NCBI GenBank assembly: GCA_027452245.1
Contig: DAIDGW010000131.1
Coordinates: 1-34,072 of the forward strand
Source of the DNA: Acidobacteriaceae bacterium
Lineage (GTDB): Bacteria; Acidobacteriota; Terriglobia; Terriglobales; Acidobacteriaceae
DNA: 34,072 nucleotides
Direction: 5' to 3'
Below the pieces are notes generated by a model. The model saw only the letters and a list, made by a program, of their open reading frames with translations. It was not told the origin of the DNA and searched no databases. Below are positions 7,971 to 16,978 of the stretch, piece after piece. The position numbers and the translations under genes are program-made. Position 1 is the first letter of the stretch. Every line of letters starts with the position of its first letter.

Positions 7971-9284
7971 ATGCCATCGATGACATCGCGAAAAGTCGAG
8001 CAGTCGCGGCGCTTGCAGGAACGCGCAGAAAGGTACTTCCCCGGCGGTGTGAATTCTCCAGTGCGGGCTTTTCGCGCGGTCGGCGGCGAGCCCCCGTTCA
8101 TTGTGCGCGGCAAGGGATCGCATATCTGGGATGCGGACGAAAACGAATACATCGATTACGTGGGCTCCTGGGGACCGCTGATCCTTGGCCATGCCGCGCC
8201 CGACGTGCTCGATGCAATCGTCAGCGCAGCCTGCAATGGAACCAGCTTCGGCGCTTCCACCCCGGCGGAGGCCGACTTGGCCGAACTTGTCATTTCCGCA
8301 TTTCCCCATGTGGAGAAAGTCCGTTTCGTCAGTTCAGGAACAGAAGCAACGATGTCGGCGATCCGGCTGGCCCGCGCATATACGAAGCGAAAATACATCG
8401 TCAAATTTGAAGGCTGCTATCACGGACACGCCGACGCACTGCTGGTTAAAGCGGGTTCCGGCGTCGCCACCCTGGGCATCCCCGGATCGGCGGGCGTTCC
8501 CGAGGAGTTCATCCAGTTCACAATCGCCCTGCCGTTCAACGATGCGCACGCAGTGGAACACGCGTTCCACAAGTTCAAACATGAAATCGCATGCGTCATC
8601 GTCGAACCGGTCGTGGGAAACATGGGATGCGTGCCCGCGGCCGACGATTATCTGGTAGCGCTGCGCATGATCACCGAACGCGAAAAAGCAGTGCTCATTT
8701 TCGACGAAGTGATGACCGGCTTCCGCGTGGCGTTCGGCGGAGCGCAGGAACTCTACAACATCAAGCCCGATCTCACCACCATGGGAAAAATCATTGGCGG
8801 CGGATTGCCCGTGGGAGCCTATGGCGGGCCGAAAGAAATCATGGACCTCGTCGCCCCGCTGGGACCGATGTACCAGGCAGGAACTCTCTCCGGAAATCCG
8901 CTCGCAATGGCCGCCGGATGCGCCCAACTGAAGCACCTTCGCGAGAAGAAGGCCGAAATTTATCCTCGGATCGACCAGGTGGCCGGCCAACTGGTCGAGG
9001 GCGTGGCGGCCGCCGCGAAAGACGCCGGCCTACCGTTGACCCACAACCGTGTGGGATCCATGTTTACCTGGTTTTTCACTCCCGACCCGGTAACCAACTG
9101 GGACAGCGCCTCCAGATCGAACACTGACATGTTTGGAAAATTCTTCCGCGCTATGCTGGATCGTGGAGTATACCTGCCTCCCTCCCAGTATGAGGCGGCA
9201 TTTTTAGGCGCCACGCACAGCGAAGAAGATGTGCGCCACACGATCGATGCCGCCAGGGAAGCGATGTCCACCTTGAAAGATTAG
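7971..9284 (+). CDS. hemL: Glutamate-1-semialdehyde 2,1-aminomutase
   Basis: PLP enzyme that isomerises glutamate-1-semialdehyde to 5-aminolevulinate, the second step of the C5 route to haem and other tetrapyrroles; cytosolic homodimer. The 437-residue product has the full HemL signature: [13 protein letters not shown] near the N-terminus, [26 protein letters not shown], the [12 protein letters not shown] segment, and Lys273 in [17 protein letters not shown] as the PLP lysine. [13 protein letters not shown] follows, as expected. The ATG at 7971 is chosen because GGGAGA lies just upstream and it fits the usual length; the open frame to 7875 is non-homologous. serA follows 151 bases later on the same strand, but the functions are unrelated. 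Confidence 0.97.
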   Translation: MPSMTSRKVEQSRRLQERAERYFPGGVNSPVRAFRAVGGEPPFIVRGKGSHIWDADENEYIDYVGSWGPLILGHAAPDVLDAIVSAACNGTSFGASTPAEADLAELVISAFPHVEKVRFVSSGTEATMSAIRLARAYTKRKYIVKFEGCYHGHADALLVKAGSGVATLGIPGSAGVPEEFIQFTIALPFNDAHAVEHAFHKFKHEIACVIVEPVVGNMGCVPAADDYLVALRMITEREKAVLIFDEVMTGFRVAFGGAQELYNIKPDLTTMGKIIGGGLPVGAYGGPKEIMDLVAPLGPMYQAGTLSGNPLAMAAGCAQLKHLREKKAEIYPRIDQVAGQLVEGVAAAAKDAGLPLTHNRVGSMFTWFFTPDPVTNWDSASRSNTDMFGKFFRAMLDRGVYLPPSQYEAAFLGATHSEEDVRHTIDAAREAMSTLKD

Positions 9285-9313
9285 GGGAGATCGTCTTGCC
9301 TGCGATCTTCTCC
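9285..9313 (+). terminator. Weak hairpin after hemL
   Basis: GGGAGATCG and CGATCTTCTCC can pair with a bulge immediately after the hemL stop codon. No T-tract follows. It is a plausible but weak end of transcript. Confidence 0.3.
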
Positions 9314-9435
9314 AAAATGCCCCCGGGCTGCGAGATGAACTGCCCTGCTCAGCAATTTTCCTGATCGTTCTTATCGACAGGATCCATAGCCCTCATCCAG
9401 CCGCAGCGTTAAACTATTACGCTCCGATTCATACG

Positions 9436-11067
9436 ATGCCATTATGGAGATTAGAAAGCTGGGACCCTGTGAAAATCATCGTCGCGGAAAAAACCTCCCC
9501 TGCCGCCATTGAACAACTCAAAGAACCAAATTGGACCGTCCTGACCGCCGAGCAACTGGAGGGCAAACTGCCGGAGCATTTGGAGTCTGCGGATGCGCTG
9601 ATCGTGCGCTCGGCCGTGCAAGTCGATGCCAGGCTACTGGAGCACGCTCACAAGTTGCGCGTGGTCGGGCGCGCTGGTGTCGGGGTGGACAATATCGACC
9701 TGGACGCCGCCACGCGCAAGGGCATCGCCGTCATGAATACCCCCGGGGCGAATGCCGTCGCCGTGGCGGAACAAACGCTGGGCATGATGCTGGCCATGGC
9801 CCGTCATCTGTGCCGCGCGGACGCGCTCATGCACGCCGGCAAGTGGGAAAAAAAGTCGCTCCAGGGGACCGAATTGCGAGGCAAAACCTTGGGCATCGTC
9901 GGCCTGGGGCGCGTTGGAATGGAAGTGGCGCGGCGCGCGCGTGCGTTTGCCATGGAACTCGTGGCGCACGATCCGTTTGTCGCAGTGAGTATCGCAAAGG
10001 AGCAGGGCATCCGGCTGGCCAGCCTCGACGATCTATACGCGGCTGCGGACTACATCACCTTGCACGTAGGATTGACGCCGCAAACTTCCGGGATGATCAA
10101 TCAGGAATCGATCCGGAAGATGAAAAAAGGCGTGCGCCTCGTCAACTGCGCCCGCGGGGAACTGGTCAATGAAGTGGAACTGGCCGAGGCCCTCAAAAGC
10201 GGTCGCGTTGCGGCCGCAGCCATGGATGTGTTTGCGGAAGAGCCGCCGAAAAATTCTCCGCTGCTGGCGCTGCCCAATGTCGTGCTTACTCCGCATATCG
10301 GCGGTTCGACGCAGGAAGCGCAGGATGCCGTGGGCATCCAGATCGCGCAGCAGGTGAAGGAGTATCTCAAGCACGGGGTCATCCAGAATGCGGTGAATGT
10401 TCCCTCGGTTTCCGCCGAAGAATACGCGGCGATGCAGCCCTACATCATCCTTGCAGAGAGGATGGGTTCCTTTCTGGCCCAGATTTCCGAAGGCTCAGTC
10501 GAACAAATTTCATTGCGTTACACCGGACACATTGCCGAGTGGAAAACGGACCTGATCCGCAATGCGGCAATCTCCGCCGTGTTGAATCAAGGCCTCGAAG
10601 AAAAGGCCAACCTGGTGAACGCCACCACCATCGCCGATTCCTGCGGTTTGCGGGTGAAAGAGTCGCACAAGGAAAAATCATCCTCCGGTGGGGCCCGCAG
10701 CGTGATTTCCTTCGAGTTCAAAACTTCGCGCGAGACCCATACCGTCCGCGGTGCGGTGCTGCGCCAGAGCACGCCACGGCTCCTGCAAGTGGACGGCATC
10801 GATATCGAAGCTCCACTCGAGAGATATTTGATCTTCCTGTCCAACCGCGACGTGCCCGGCGTAATCGGAAAGATTGGAACGATCCTCGGAAATCACCAGA
10901 TCAATATCGCCGATTTTTCTTTGGGACGACACCCGGAGGCCTCCGACGGCAAGTCCCGCGAGGCGGTCGCCGTCGTTCACGTCGATGGCCCCGTGCCGCA
11001 GGCCGTGCTGAAGGAACTCTGCACAATTGACGCGGTGCACATAGCCAGGGCCGTGGAGTTGTTCTGA
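9436..11067 (+). CDS. serA: D-3-phosphoglycerate dehydrogenase
   Basis: Catalyses NAD-dependent oxidation of 3-phosphoglycerate, the first step of serine synthesis. The 543-residue protein is the long type: substrate- and NAD-binding domains, an intervening ASB-like domain (about residues 330-455) and a C-terminal ACT domain (about 465-543; [18 protein letters not shown]) that usually binds serine for feedback control. The Rossmann motif [12 protein letters not shown] is near residue 153, catalytic Arg near 240 in [10 protein letters not shown], and His287 in [16 protein letters not shown] at 9436 is the longest start. A GTG at 9469 (residue 12) would give the usual N-terminus, [10 protein letters not shown], and may be the true start; neither has a strong ribosome site. 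Confidence 0.96.
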   Translation: MPLWRLESWDPVKIIVAEKTSPAAIEQLKEPNWTVLTAEQLEGKLPEHLESADALIVRSAVQVDARLLEHAHKLRVVGRAGVGVDNIDLDAATRKGIAVMNTPGANAVAVAEQTLGMMLAMARHLCRADALMHAGKWEKKSLQGTELRGKTLGIVGLGRVGMEVARRARAFAMELVAHDPFVAVSIAKEQGIRLASLDDLYAAADYITLHVGLTPQTSGMINQESIRKMKKGVRLVNCARGELVNEVELAEALKSGRVAAAAMDVFAEEPPKNSPLLALPNVVLTPHIGGSTQEAQDAVGIQIAQQVKEYLKHGVIQNAVNVPSVSAEEYAAMQPYIILAERMGSFLAQISEGSVEQISLRYTGHIAEWKTDLIRNAAISAVLNQGLEEKANLVNATTIADSCGLRVKESHKEKSSSGGARSVISFEFKTSRETHTVRGAVLRQSTPRLLQVDGIDIEAPLERYLIFLSNRDVPGVIGKIGTILGNHQINIADFSLGRHPEASDGKSREAVAVVHVDGPVPQAVLKELCTIDAVHIARAVELF

Positions 11068-11164
11068 GTGCGCTTAGGCGCCCGCTTGACGCCCTCCCTG
11101 TCTCCGCGTCTACTGATGAAGCCCGTATAGATTTTCTCGCTACCGCCCTGCCGCTGATCTCGGA

Positions 11165-12277
11165 TCACTCCGGGCGGCGGAGTTTGCGGCTTTCGGCGAG
11201 CAGTGCCATGGAATGCATCAGGTTCTGAAGAGTCACGATTCCGATCAGGCGCTGATCTTCCACCACCGGAATGATGCTGGAGTTGCGCGCTGTCAGTTTA
11301 CGGAATGCCGAGCCAAGCGACTCCTGGCGGACGGAGACCTCGAAGATCTTGTTCATCACGGCTTGCACGTAGCCGTTGCCCTCGACCCGCAGAGCATCGA
11401 GGATTTTTTGTCTGGAAATCACTCCGACCATGTCGCTGCCGCGAACCACGGGAAAATCGTCCTGCAACGAGTGCACCGCCTTATCCAGGGCGTCTTCCAG
11501 AGTGTCGGCGGGCGAGAGCGTGGCGAAGTCGGTAAGCATTACTTCTTCGAGCCGAACGTTATCGAGCACCGACTGGAATACGATGGCGCGCTCTTCCAGT
11601 TGCGCGGCAGAGAAGATGATGATGCCGATGATGGTCAGCCACGTATCCCGAAACAATCCCGCGATGACCAGGATCATCGCCAACGTTGTGCTGATCGAAA
11701 CCGCGCGCCGGGTGGCCATTGCGCCATTCGGTCCGCGCGACAACATCGCGCGAAGAATACGTCCACCGTCGAGTGGATAGGCGGGAAGCAGGTTCAATCC
11801 TGCGATATAAATGTTTGCCCACACAAGGCTGCGCGGCAGGTTACTGGGGACGAAGAAAGGCCACTTCCACAGGTTTACGGAAGGCGCAGCCCCGGAAATA
11901 ACCATGGCCGCCAGCACGGCGAGGATCATGTTGATCAGCGGGCCGATCAGGGCTAGGCGAATCTCGCGTCTCCACGCGAAACCGGCGGCGAGCCGTTCGG
12001 TGCGCGATTCTTCGTACAGCGTGACTCCGGTCAGGGGCAGGAGGATGACCGCCTTCGGGGTCATTCCCATGCGGCGGCCGATCAGCATGTGGGCCGCCTC
12101 ATGCGCGCATACACAGGCCAGCACGATCGCGACCAGCGCCAGATCCCGGCCCCCGTTCGCGCTGCCGTGCGCGTTATATTCGGTCCAGGAGACGAAAATC
12201 AGCAGCAGGAAGAAAGTCAGGTGAATGCGGAGTTCGACGCCAAACAGACGTCCGACCGGGATGGACCAGCTTCTCAT
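11165..12277 (-). CDS. Site-2 protease family (M50) membrane metalloprotease with CBS pair
   Basis: Intramembrane zinc protease of 370 residues. The zinc motif HEAAH is at 59-63 inside a membrane helix, and the third ligand is Asp170 in LLPAYPLDGG, both diagnostic of the S2P/SpoIVFB group. About six hydrophobic segments fill residues 15-225. The C-terminal part (about 235-360) is a pair of CBS domains (LEEVMLTDFATLSPADTLE, then VSRQKILDAL, then IVTLQNLMHSM), which in this subfamily probably sense adenine nucleotides, as in SpoIVFB-type proteases. The substrate is unknown, and no sigma or anti-sigma gene is adjacent, although a STAS protein lies about 0.8 kb away. It is divergent from rsmD. 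Confidence 0.92.
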   Translation of the reverse strand: MRSWSIPVGRLFGVELRIHLTFFLLLIFVSWTEYNAHGSANGGRDLALVAIVLACVCAHEAAHMLIGRRMGMTPKAVILLPLTGVTLYEESRTERLAAGFAWRREIRLALIGPLINMILAVLAAMVISGAAPSVNLWKWPFFVPSNLPRSLVWANIYIAGLNLLPAYPLDGGRILRAMLSRGPNGAMATRRAVSISTTLAMILVIAGLFRDTWLTIIGIIIFSAAQLEERAIVFQSVLDNVRLEEVMLTDFATLSPADTLEDALDKAVHSLQDDFPVVRGSDMVGVISRQKILDALRVEGNGYVQAVMNKIFEVSVRQESLGSAFRKLTARNSSIIPVVEDQRLIGIVTLQNLMHSMALLAESRKLRRPE

Positions 12278-12435
12278 TCCTTATCTTTATTCTACATACA
12301 CCCATGTGACCTGCACCGCAATCGGAAGTACCCTTTTGACGCGGCAGACATACATGGCATGCTTGGCACCGTTTGACACAGGAGCACTGGGAGCGCCTTG
12401 CGCCTATTCTCATCGATCGTGACTGAGGGGTATTC

Positions 12436-13020
12436 ATGCGAATTATTGCCGGGAAATATCGGAGCCGGCGGCTAAGCTCGTTGCGGGGAATGGGGATCCG
12501 GCCCACGTCGGACCGCCTGCGGGAGACCCTGTTCGACGTGCTCACCGCCGGTAATCCCTCGGCGCTGGAAGGAAGCATTTGGGTAGACCTGTTTGCGGGA
12601 ACGGGCGCGGTTGGCATTGAGGCGCTGAGCCGTGGCGCCAGGCACGTTTACTTCGTGGAATCGGCGCCCCCGGCAGTCACCGCGATCCGCAAAAATCTGC
12701 ACAGCCTGGAGATTGCCGCCGGATTCACCTTATTGGGCGAAGACATCCTGCGGGCGCTATGGCGACTGCAACGCGAGCACGTCGCCGCCGACATCGTTTT
12801 TCTCGATCCCCCCTATCAGTTGAGCAACGCCTACACGCGCACCCTGGCCGCGCTCTCGGAATCCTCGGTTGCATGGGCCATGTCGGTTGTGGTCGCCGAA
12901 CACGAGAAGAAGTTCGATCCCGGAGCCGAGTTCGGGCATTTGCGGCGATTTCGGATCCTTACCCAGGGTGATGCCAGCCTCAGCTTCTATCGCATCGGCG
13001 GCGCAGGGCGGATCTCATGA
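12436..13020 (+). CDS. rsmD: 16S rRNA (guanine(966)-N(2))-methyltransferase
   Basis: SAM-dependent enzyme that methylates G966 of 16S rRNA in the small subunit. At 194 residues it is the usual length. It starts with the family signature MRIIAGKYRSRRL and then RPTSDRLRETLFDVL; the SAM loop is VDLFAGTGAVGIEALSRGA and the catalytic N6/N2-methylase motif is FLDPPYQLS. GAGGGG lies at a good distance before the ATG. In many bacteria it stands next to coaD; that is not the case here, where a STAS-domain gene follows after 69 bases. Confidence 0.95.
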   Translation: MRIIAGKYRSRRLSSLRGMGIRPTSDRLRETLFDVLTAGNPSALEGSIWVDLFAGTGAVGIEALSRGARHVYFVESAPPAVTAIRKNLHSLEIAAGFTLLGEDILRALWRLQREHVAADIVFLDPPYQLSNAYTRTLAALSESSVAWAMSVVVAEHEKKFDPGAEFGHLRRFRILTQGDASLSFYRIGGAGRIS

Positions 13021-13089
13021 GGTGATATCGGTTTTGCTGCCCAATCGACGAAAGCGGAGTTACAATTCCCTCGAATAGAGGGATGCAGC

Positions 13090-13449
13090 GTGGCGCTCAC
13101 TATCCACACGCGCGAGGTCGATCAGGTCAACATTCTCGACCTCACCGGGCGCATCGTCCTCGGTCATGAACTCGATACCTTGCGCGACACCGTGCGGAAA
13201 CTGCTCGCCAATGAGAAGAAGAAAATCATTCTCAACCTCGGGCACGTCGATTACATCGACAGCTCAGGGGTCGGCGAACTGGTCGGATGCTTCATCGCGG
13301 TGCGCAAGCAGGGCGGTGAGCTGAAACTGCTCAACCTGACCCAGAAAGTCCGCGACGTACTCAACGTCACCAAGCTGTACACAGTCTTCGATGTGAAAGA
13401 AGACGAGTTCAAGGCTGTCAAGTCCTTCGATTACTTCTTCGCCCGCTAG
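13090..13449 (+). CDS. STAS-domain anti-sigma factor antagonist
   Basis: Single-domain protein of 119 residues of the SpoIIAA/RsbV type, which binds and titrates an anti-sigma kinase when unphosphorylated. It starts with GTG at 13090, with AGAGGGA as ribosome site. The core shows VNILDLTGRIVLG, the central KKIILNLGHVDYIDSSGVG with the phosphorylatable serine at 58/59, and the LKLLNLTQKVRDVLNVTKL helix. The short C-terminal tail FDYFFAR is not part of the core fold. No anti-sigma kinase or phosphatase gene is adjacent, so its partner must be elsewhere. Confidence 0.92.
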   Translation: MALTIHTREVDQVNILDLTGRIVLGHELDTLRDTVRKLLANEKKKIILNLGHVDYIDSSGVGELVGCFIAVRKQGGELKLLNLTQKVRDVLNVTKLYTVFDVKEDEFKAVKSFDYFFAR

Positions 13450-13518
13450 ATTACCTTCACAATCCAACTCCAATCACGGATTCCCCAGAATTCGTGGTAC
13501 GCCCGTCCAGCACCGGAC

Positions 13519-14316
13519 TCACAACCCTAAAATCGCCTGCGTTGCGGCATGCCACCACCCCGGATTCACCCGCTGCAGGTACGTGGCCCAGGCCTGCAGA
13601 ACAATCATGGCCGGGAAACCATAGATATAGACTTTGTGAATCCGGCTATCCACGACAAAGTCCCGCAAAATTCCCGCCACGATCAGCACATCGAGCGCCG
13701 GATAAAAGAGGTCGTGATAGCCGATGTAGTGAAATCGGACGAACGCGGCTTGCATGAGCTGGCAACTCGCCAGGAAAACCAGGCGGCGATGATACTCCGG
13801 CCGCTTCCGAAAATAGATCGCCATCCCCATGCACGCGCCGAAGATGATCATGTCGCACCACAGGATCGACAGGAACGAGGCTGCGCTCTTCAAGTGGAGC
13901 ACGGTCGCTTCAAATCGCAACATGACCACCGACACGATGCATCCCGAGACCACCATGGTTGCGGCCAAGCCCGCACCAAACCATCCCAGCGCGCGGTGAA
14001 CGACGACTTTTCGCACCCGCACCAGGGCGGATTGCGCGACGAACAGCACGATCCACGCCGCGAAGATCGCCCCATGAAACCACAGCAGCCGGGGCCTTGG
14101 CGGATTCGCATGCAGCAGGCGCGCATCGATCGTATGGCTGAAGGCCCAGACCGCAAGTCCAGCCATCCCGAGCGCCGCGCAGAAGTAGAAGTAGCGGCTC
14201 AAGAACCTCTTCAGCTGCTTCGCCGCAGTCACGCCTCTTTGCACAGAGGCGGGAACCCGCGCGGATGGCAACACAAGGCTCTTGTCAAAACTCCGGGGAA
14301 TAATAGGATCTCGCAC
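13519..14316 (-). CDS. Seven-helix integral membrane protein, function unknown
   Basis: Predicted inner-membrane protein of 265 residues. After a basic N-terminus of about 38 residues there are seven hydrophobic segments, among them YFYFCAALGMAGLAVWAF, WFHGAIFAAWIVLFVAQS and GWFGAGLAATMVVSGCIV. Conserved-looking residues in or near helices include His in WFHGA, HRALGWFG, EYHRRLVFLA and RFHYIGYHD, a pattern seen in uncharacterised bacterial haem- or cytochrome-like membrane families, but I cannot assign one. The start is GTG at 14316 with no clear ribosome site; a later start is possible. It converges with the STAS gene, with 69 bases between their stops. Confidence 0.7.
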   Translation of the reverse strand: MRDPIIPRSFDKSLVLPSARVPASVQRGVTAAKQLKRFLSRYFYFCAALGMAGLAVWAFSHTIDARLLHANPPRPRLLWFHGAIFAAWIVLFVAQSALVRVRKVVVHRALGWFGAGLAATMVVSGCIVSVVMLRFEATVLHLKSAASFLSILWCDMIIFGACMGMAIYFRKRPEYHRRLVFLASCQLMQAAFVRFHYIGYHDLFYPALDVLIVAGILRDFVVDSRIHKVYIYGFPAMIVLQAWATYLQRVNPGWWHAATQAILGL

Positions 14317-14658
14317 GGCGATGCGCGGCGATTGTAGCCAAATCCCAAGCCCTTGTCACCCAGGGGTGGAGGCCAACTAGTTCGTCCCATCCGAAAGCAA
14401 GACTGAAGAATTTTATCTTCAGTGTGAAGTCTTTTCATTCTAGGCATTCAATCCGAATCAATCGTCCCCTCTGGTCCAGCAGGTGAATTAACTCGGCGTA
14501 GCCAAATCCCAATTGCGTGTCTCCAGAGGTACGGGCCAGGGATGCACCCCCTCGTGTGATTAGGCTCACTGCACACCGCCATTCAAATAACAGAAAGTCA
14601 ATAATGTGGAATTTCTGAACCCATACTGCCCAAATAACTACCTCGCTGATGCAAAGTT
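14317..14658. other. Intergenic region with one hairpin
   Basis: A 342-base gap, visibly richer in A and T than the surrounding genes. It contains a hairpin ACTGAAGA / TCTTCAGT (14402-14423) near its left end. I find no gene and cannot place promoters with confidence. Confidence 0.45.
14402..14423. repeat. Short hairpin upstream of the seven-helix protein gene
   Basis: A perfect 8-bp inverted repeat, ACTGAAGA/TCTTCAGT, with a six-base A/T-rich loop. It lies about 90 bases upstream of the minus-strand gene and could be an operator or a chance hairpin. Confidence 0.35.
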
Positions 14659-16101
14659 ATGAGGCAACTCGCAGAATTTCCGCTCGCTGAAATTGCTACC
14701 CCTCGTCTTCCTGTGATGTCTTTGCGAAGCAAACTTCGAATACTTGATCTCGGCATCTTCTCGATATATGTGGCTGCAGTTTCTAGCGTAATTGAGCATC
14801 ACGAACCTTGGGCGGACGAGGCACAAGCTTGGCTAGTGGCACGGGACCTACCCTTTTGGAAGATGCTATTTCGCCAGATGCAATATGAGAAAAGCCCCGG
14901 GCTTTGGCACGCGATCTTGTGGGTAGCGCAGCACTGGTTTCACGCGCCTTATGGGGCTATGAACTGGATCGCCGCCGTTCTAGCGGCTGGGGGTGCCGCC
15001 TTATTAGTATTCTGCGCTCCCTTTCCCCGTCCGGTTTGTTACCTGATGAGCTTCTCTTACTACGTCGCTTATCAATACGCCGTGATTGCGCGGCCCTACG
15101 TAATGCTCTTGCTGTTTGGTGGCCTTGCGTCAATCTTCTATCGTCGGCGGTCTCCAATTCGCTTTGCCATTGCGATCGCGCTGCTGTGCGCAACCAGTGT
15201 GCACGGTGCCATTCTCGCTGCCGCTATCTCTTTAGGTGCGGCGTGGCATCTGGTGGTGAAGCGCGATTGGTCGGCGACGGAGCCTCGGGCTCGCTATTTC
15301 AAAGCGGCGGCAATTGTCGCGCTTGCAGGAATCATGGCTGCAGTGATTGTGCGCGGCCCAAAAGACGCTGGAGGGGATGTCCGATTTGCGACCGTGCAAT
15401 TGGATAGGCTCAGTGCTTTGCTGAACGATACCACCGTTGAACCTTGGCCGATTGGAGTGTGCTTCTTACTGGGGATGGCCGCATTCGCTACTTGGAGCGG
15501 GGAAGCAATTGTTTTCTTTTCGGCGGTAGGAGGCCTCCTGGGATTTGAATGGCTTATCTTCTCGCTGACCCAGCACAAGGGCGCAATTGTGATCGCATTC
15601 ATCGTGAGCCTCTGGATTGCGTGGCCGAAGGATGGGCTACCAGACCCGAAGGTCAAGATAGCAGCCCTTGGCCTAGCGGCGCTTTTTGGTATTCAAACGG
15701 TTTGGGCTGTCAGCGCGATGCATCATGATTATGAGGCTCCTTTTTCGGGGTCGCAGGATGCCGCTCTGTTCTTGCGCTCAGCAGTTGCTGAGCATGGGCG
15801 CATCTTTGGTTTCTGTTATCCATCGGTGGCAATCCAGGCTTATTTTGACCACAGCATTTTCCAGAACTGGCCCACTGCCTATCTCACCGACGCAAAGTCT
15901 TACGACGCGGCGTGCCTACTTGACGGAAGAACGTCATACGACTACCTCGTGATTCCGATCCTCCGTGGTGAACAGAACCCCTACGATCAGGAAATCCTCC
16001 ACCATGGATACATTCAAGTACACGTTTCTCCCGGCTACGTGTTCTTCAAGCAAGGCATCTGGATCACGGAAACCTTCTTTATCTACCGGCGTAGTTTCTG
16101 A
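14659..16101 (+). CDS. GT-C-like polytopic membrane protein (putative glycosyltransferase)
   Basis: Membrane protein of up to 480 residues with about ten hydrophobic segments. After the first helix it carries HHEPWADEAQAWLVARDLPFW split over the outer face; an acidic pair in this loop is the usual position of the catalytic acid in GT-C enzymes that use polyprenyl-phosphate sugars. Next comes the run of helices typical of the RgtA/B/C/D-like fold, and a soluble C-terminal part (about 365-480). The sugar donor and acceptor cannot be told. Start is ambiguous: ATG at 14659, or ATG at 14716 (MSLRSKLRI); neither has a strong ribosome site. It stands alone among AT-richer DNA, away from any cell-wall or polysaccharide cluster, which suggests an acquired gene. 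Confidence 0.65.
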   Translation: MRQLAEFPLAEIATPRLPVMSLRSKLRILDLGIFSIYVAAVSSVIEHHEPWADEAQAWLVARDLPFWKMLFRQMQYEKSPGLWHAILWVAQHWFHAPYGAMNWIAAVLAAGGAALLVFCAPFPRPVCYLMSFSYYVAYQYAVIARPYVMLLLFGGLASIFYRRRSPIRFAIAIALLCATSVHGAILAAAISLGAAWHLVVKRDWSATEPRARYFKAAAIVALAGIMAAVIVRGPKDAGGDVRFATVQLDRLSALLNDTTVEPWPIGVCFLLGMAAFATWSGEAIVFFSAVGGLLGFEWLIFSLTQHKGAIVIAFIVSLWIAWPKDGLPDPKVKIAALGLAALFGIQTVWAVSAMHHDYEAPFSGSQDAALFLRSAVAEHGRIFGFCYPSVAIQAYFDHSIFQNWPTAYLTDAKSYDAACLLDGRTSYDYLVIPILRGEQNPYDQEILHHGYIQVHVSPGYVFFKQGIWITETFFIYRRSF

Positions 16102-16213
16102 AGCGGACGCAGTTGCCAATCCTGACTAGGCCACAGTTCCCGTGGAAAATATTGGAACGTATCAGAGACCTTGGCGACACTTTCACTGGGCGAGAAATGG
16201 GAAATAACGTCCG

Positions 16214-16257
16214 ACCCGAACCGACACGAATCAGGGCGGACCGTGAACGGTTCGGGT
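16214..16257. repeat. Perfect 10-bp inverted repeat
   Basis: ACCCGAACCG at 16214-16223 and CGGTTCGGGT at 16248-16257 are exact reverse complements with 24 bases between them. It lies downstream of both the GT-C-like gene and the small zinc-ribbon ORF, so it could be a shared 3' structure or a remnant end of a mobile element. Confidence 0.55.
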
Positions 16258-16290
16258 GGTACGTTTTCGCAAGCACCGCTGGCCGTGCGG

Positions 16291-16518
16291 TCAGCCGGCA
16301 GTGGCAGGTGGGACAGGAACTTTCCGGCCACTTCCCCCGCAGGCAGGGCACCTTGCTCGGATAAACGCGACGCCTTCCGTCTTACCGTTAATATCGACAG
16401 GCTTCGCCACGTATCCAGTACCACCGCACTTCGGGCAGTTGTCCGGACTCAATCCTTCCCCCCTCGTTGTACTGCCGATTCTGCAAGACTTAAGCCTTCC
16501 GGCTACAAAAAAATGCAT
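16291..16518 (-). CDS. Small double CxxCGGxG zinc-ribbon protein (putative)
   Basis: Putative protein of 75 residues with two knuckles, NCPKCGGTGYV and RCPACGGSGRK, separated by about 26 residues. The CxxCxGxG pattern is that of the DnaJ central zinc domain and of many small zinc ribbons, and such a pair is unlikely to arise by chance in a random frame. ATG at 16518 gives 75 residues with a weak ribosome site. A TTG at 16452, directly behind a GGGGGAAGGA tract, would give a 53-residue protein made of almost nothing but the zinc ribbon, and may be the true start. Role unknown; possibly nucleic-acid or protein binding. Confidence 0.5.
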   Translation of the reverse strand: MHFFVAGRLKSCRIGSTTRGEGLSPDNCPKCGGTGYVAKPVDINGKTEGVAFIRARCPACGGSGRKVPVPPATAG

Positions 16519-16598
16519 TCCGTTACGAAAAGCGAACAAGATTCGCAAGATTCGCGCTCGCTCCTCCTTCCCGCACCGCCAAGGCCGGCCCTCGTTCC

Positions 16599-16658
16599 AA
16601 TCGTCTCTGAGAACTTTTGGTCGCGTGACCGAATCGTCTCCGAGAAGATTTGGACGCG
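16599..16658. repeat. Imperfect 27-bp direct repeat, two copies
   Basis: Copies at 16599-16625 and 16632-16658 agree at 23 of 27 positions and are spaced 33 bases start to start. They lie just upstream of the zinc-ribbon ORF on the minus strand, where they might bind a regulator. Confidence 0.5.
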
Positions 16659-16822
16659 AAATTCGATCTCAAAATGAGTCATAGCTCAAAGCTAATATAC
16701 TGATACAATCCGTTTTAGGGCGTTGCCGGTCACGAAACGACCTCAACCATGCTTATGGCGTCACCAGTTCGTCCTGTGGCGATTCTGTGCGATTAAATGG
16801 CATTCTACGCGAGGTTCTGAGT

Positions 16823-16851
16823 GCGCTTTTTGGACCTAGTCCAGAAAACGC
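16823..16851. terminator. 13-bp-arm hairpin in AT-rich DNA
   Basis: Arms 16823-16835 and 16839-16851 pair at 11 positions plus one G-U, around the loop CTA. On the plus strand a T-rich tail (CCTTTGTTTT) follows after a few bases. It could be a terminator or a small structured RNA; which transcript it would end is unclear. Confidence 0.4.
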
Positions 16852-16978
16852 CGCTCCTTTGTTTTCAATAGCTTATAGGTAAGTAATACAAATGATTGCA
16901 CTTACGTGCGCTTCTTTTTGCACTCGAAATTCGCTGCGTAAATCTGGGTGATCGGCCGGCTGGTTGTAACATGTTGGC

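Larger units (their letters stand above)
16102..16978. other. Long non-housekeeping intergenic stretch with repeats and one small ORF
   Basis: This 877-base gap lies between the GT-C-like gene and tilS. It contains a 10-bp inverted repeat (16214-16257), a small minus-strand zinc-ribbon ORF (16291-16518), an imperfect tandem repeat (16599-16658) and a 13-bp-arm hairpin (16823-16851). Several overlapping frames of 80-170 codons exist on both strands, but only the zinc-ribbon one has family-like residues. The right part is AT-rich and may hold the tilS promoter. Confidence 0.5.

Noticed and set aside
13549-14337. 262-codon plus-strand frame
   Set aside because: Antisense to the seven-helix protein; His/Arg/Gln-rich with no hydrophobic or family pattern.
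16083-16424. 113-codon minus-strand frame
   Set aside because: No motif, overlaps both the zinc-ribbon ORF and the inverted repeat.
16171-16677. 168-codon plus-strand frame overlapping the zinc-ribbon ORF
   Set aside because: Low-complexity Ser/Arg/Pro composition and no motif; the opposite-strand zinc ribbon is the better candidate.
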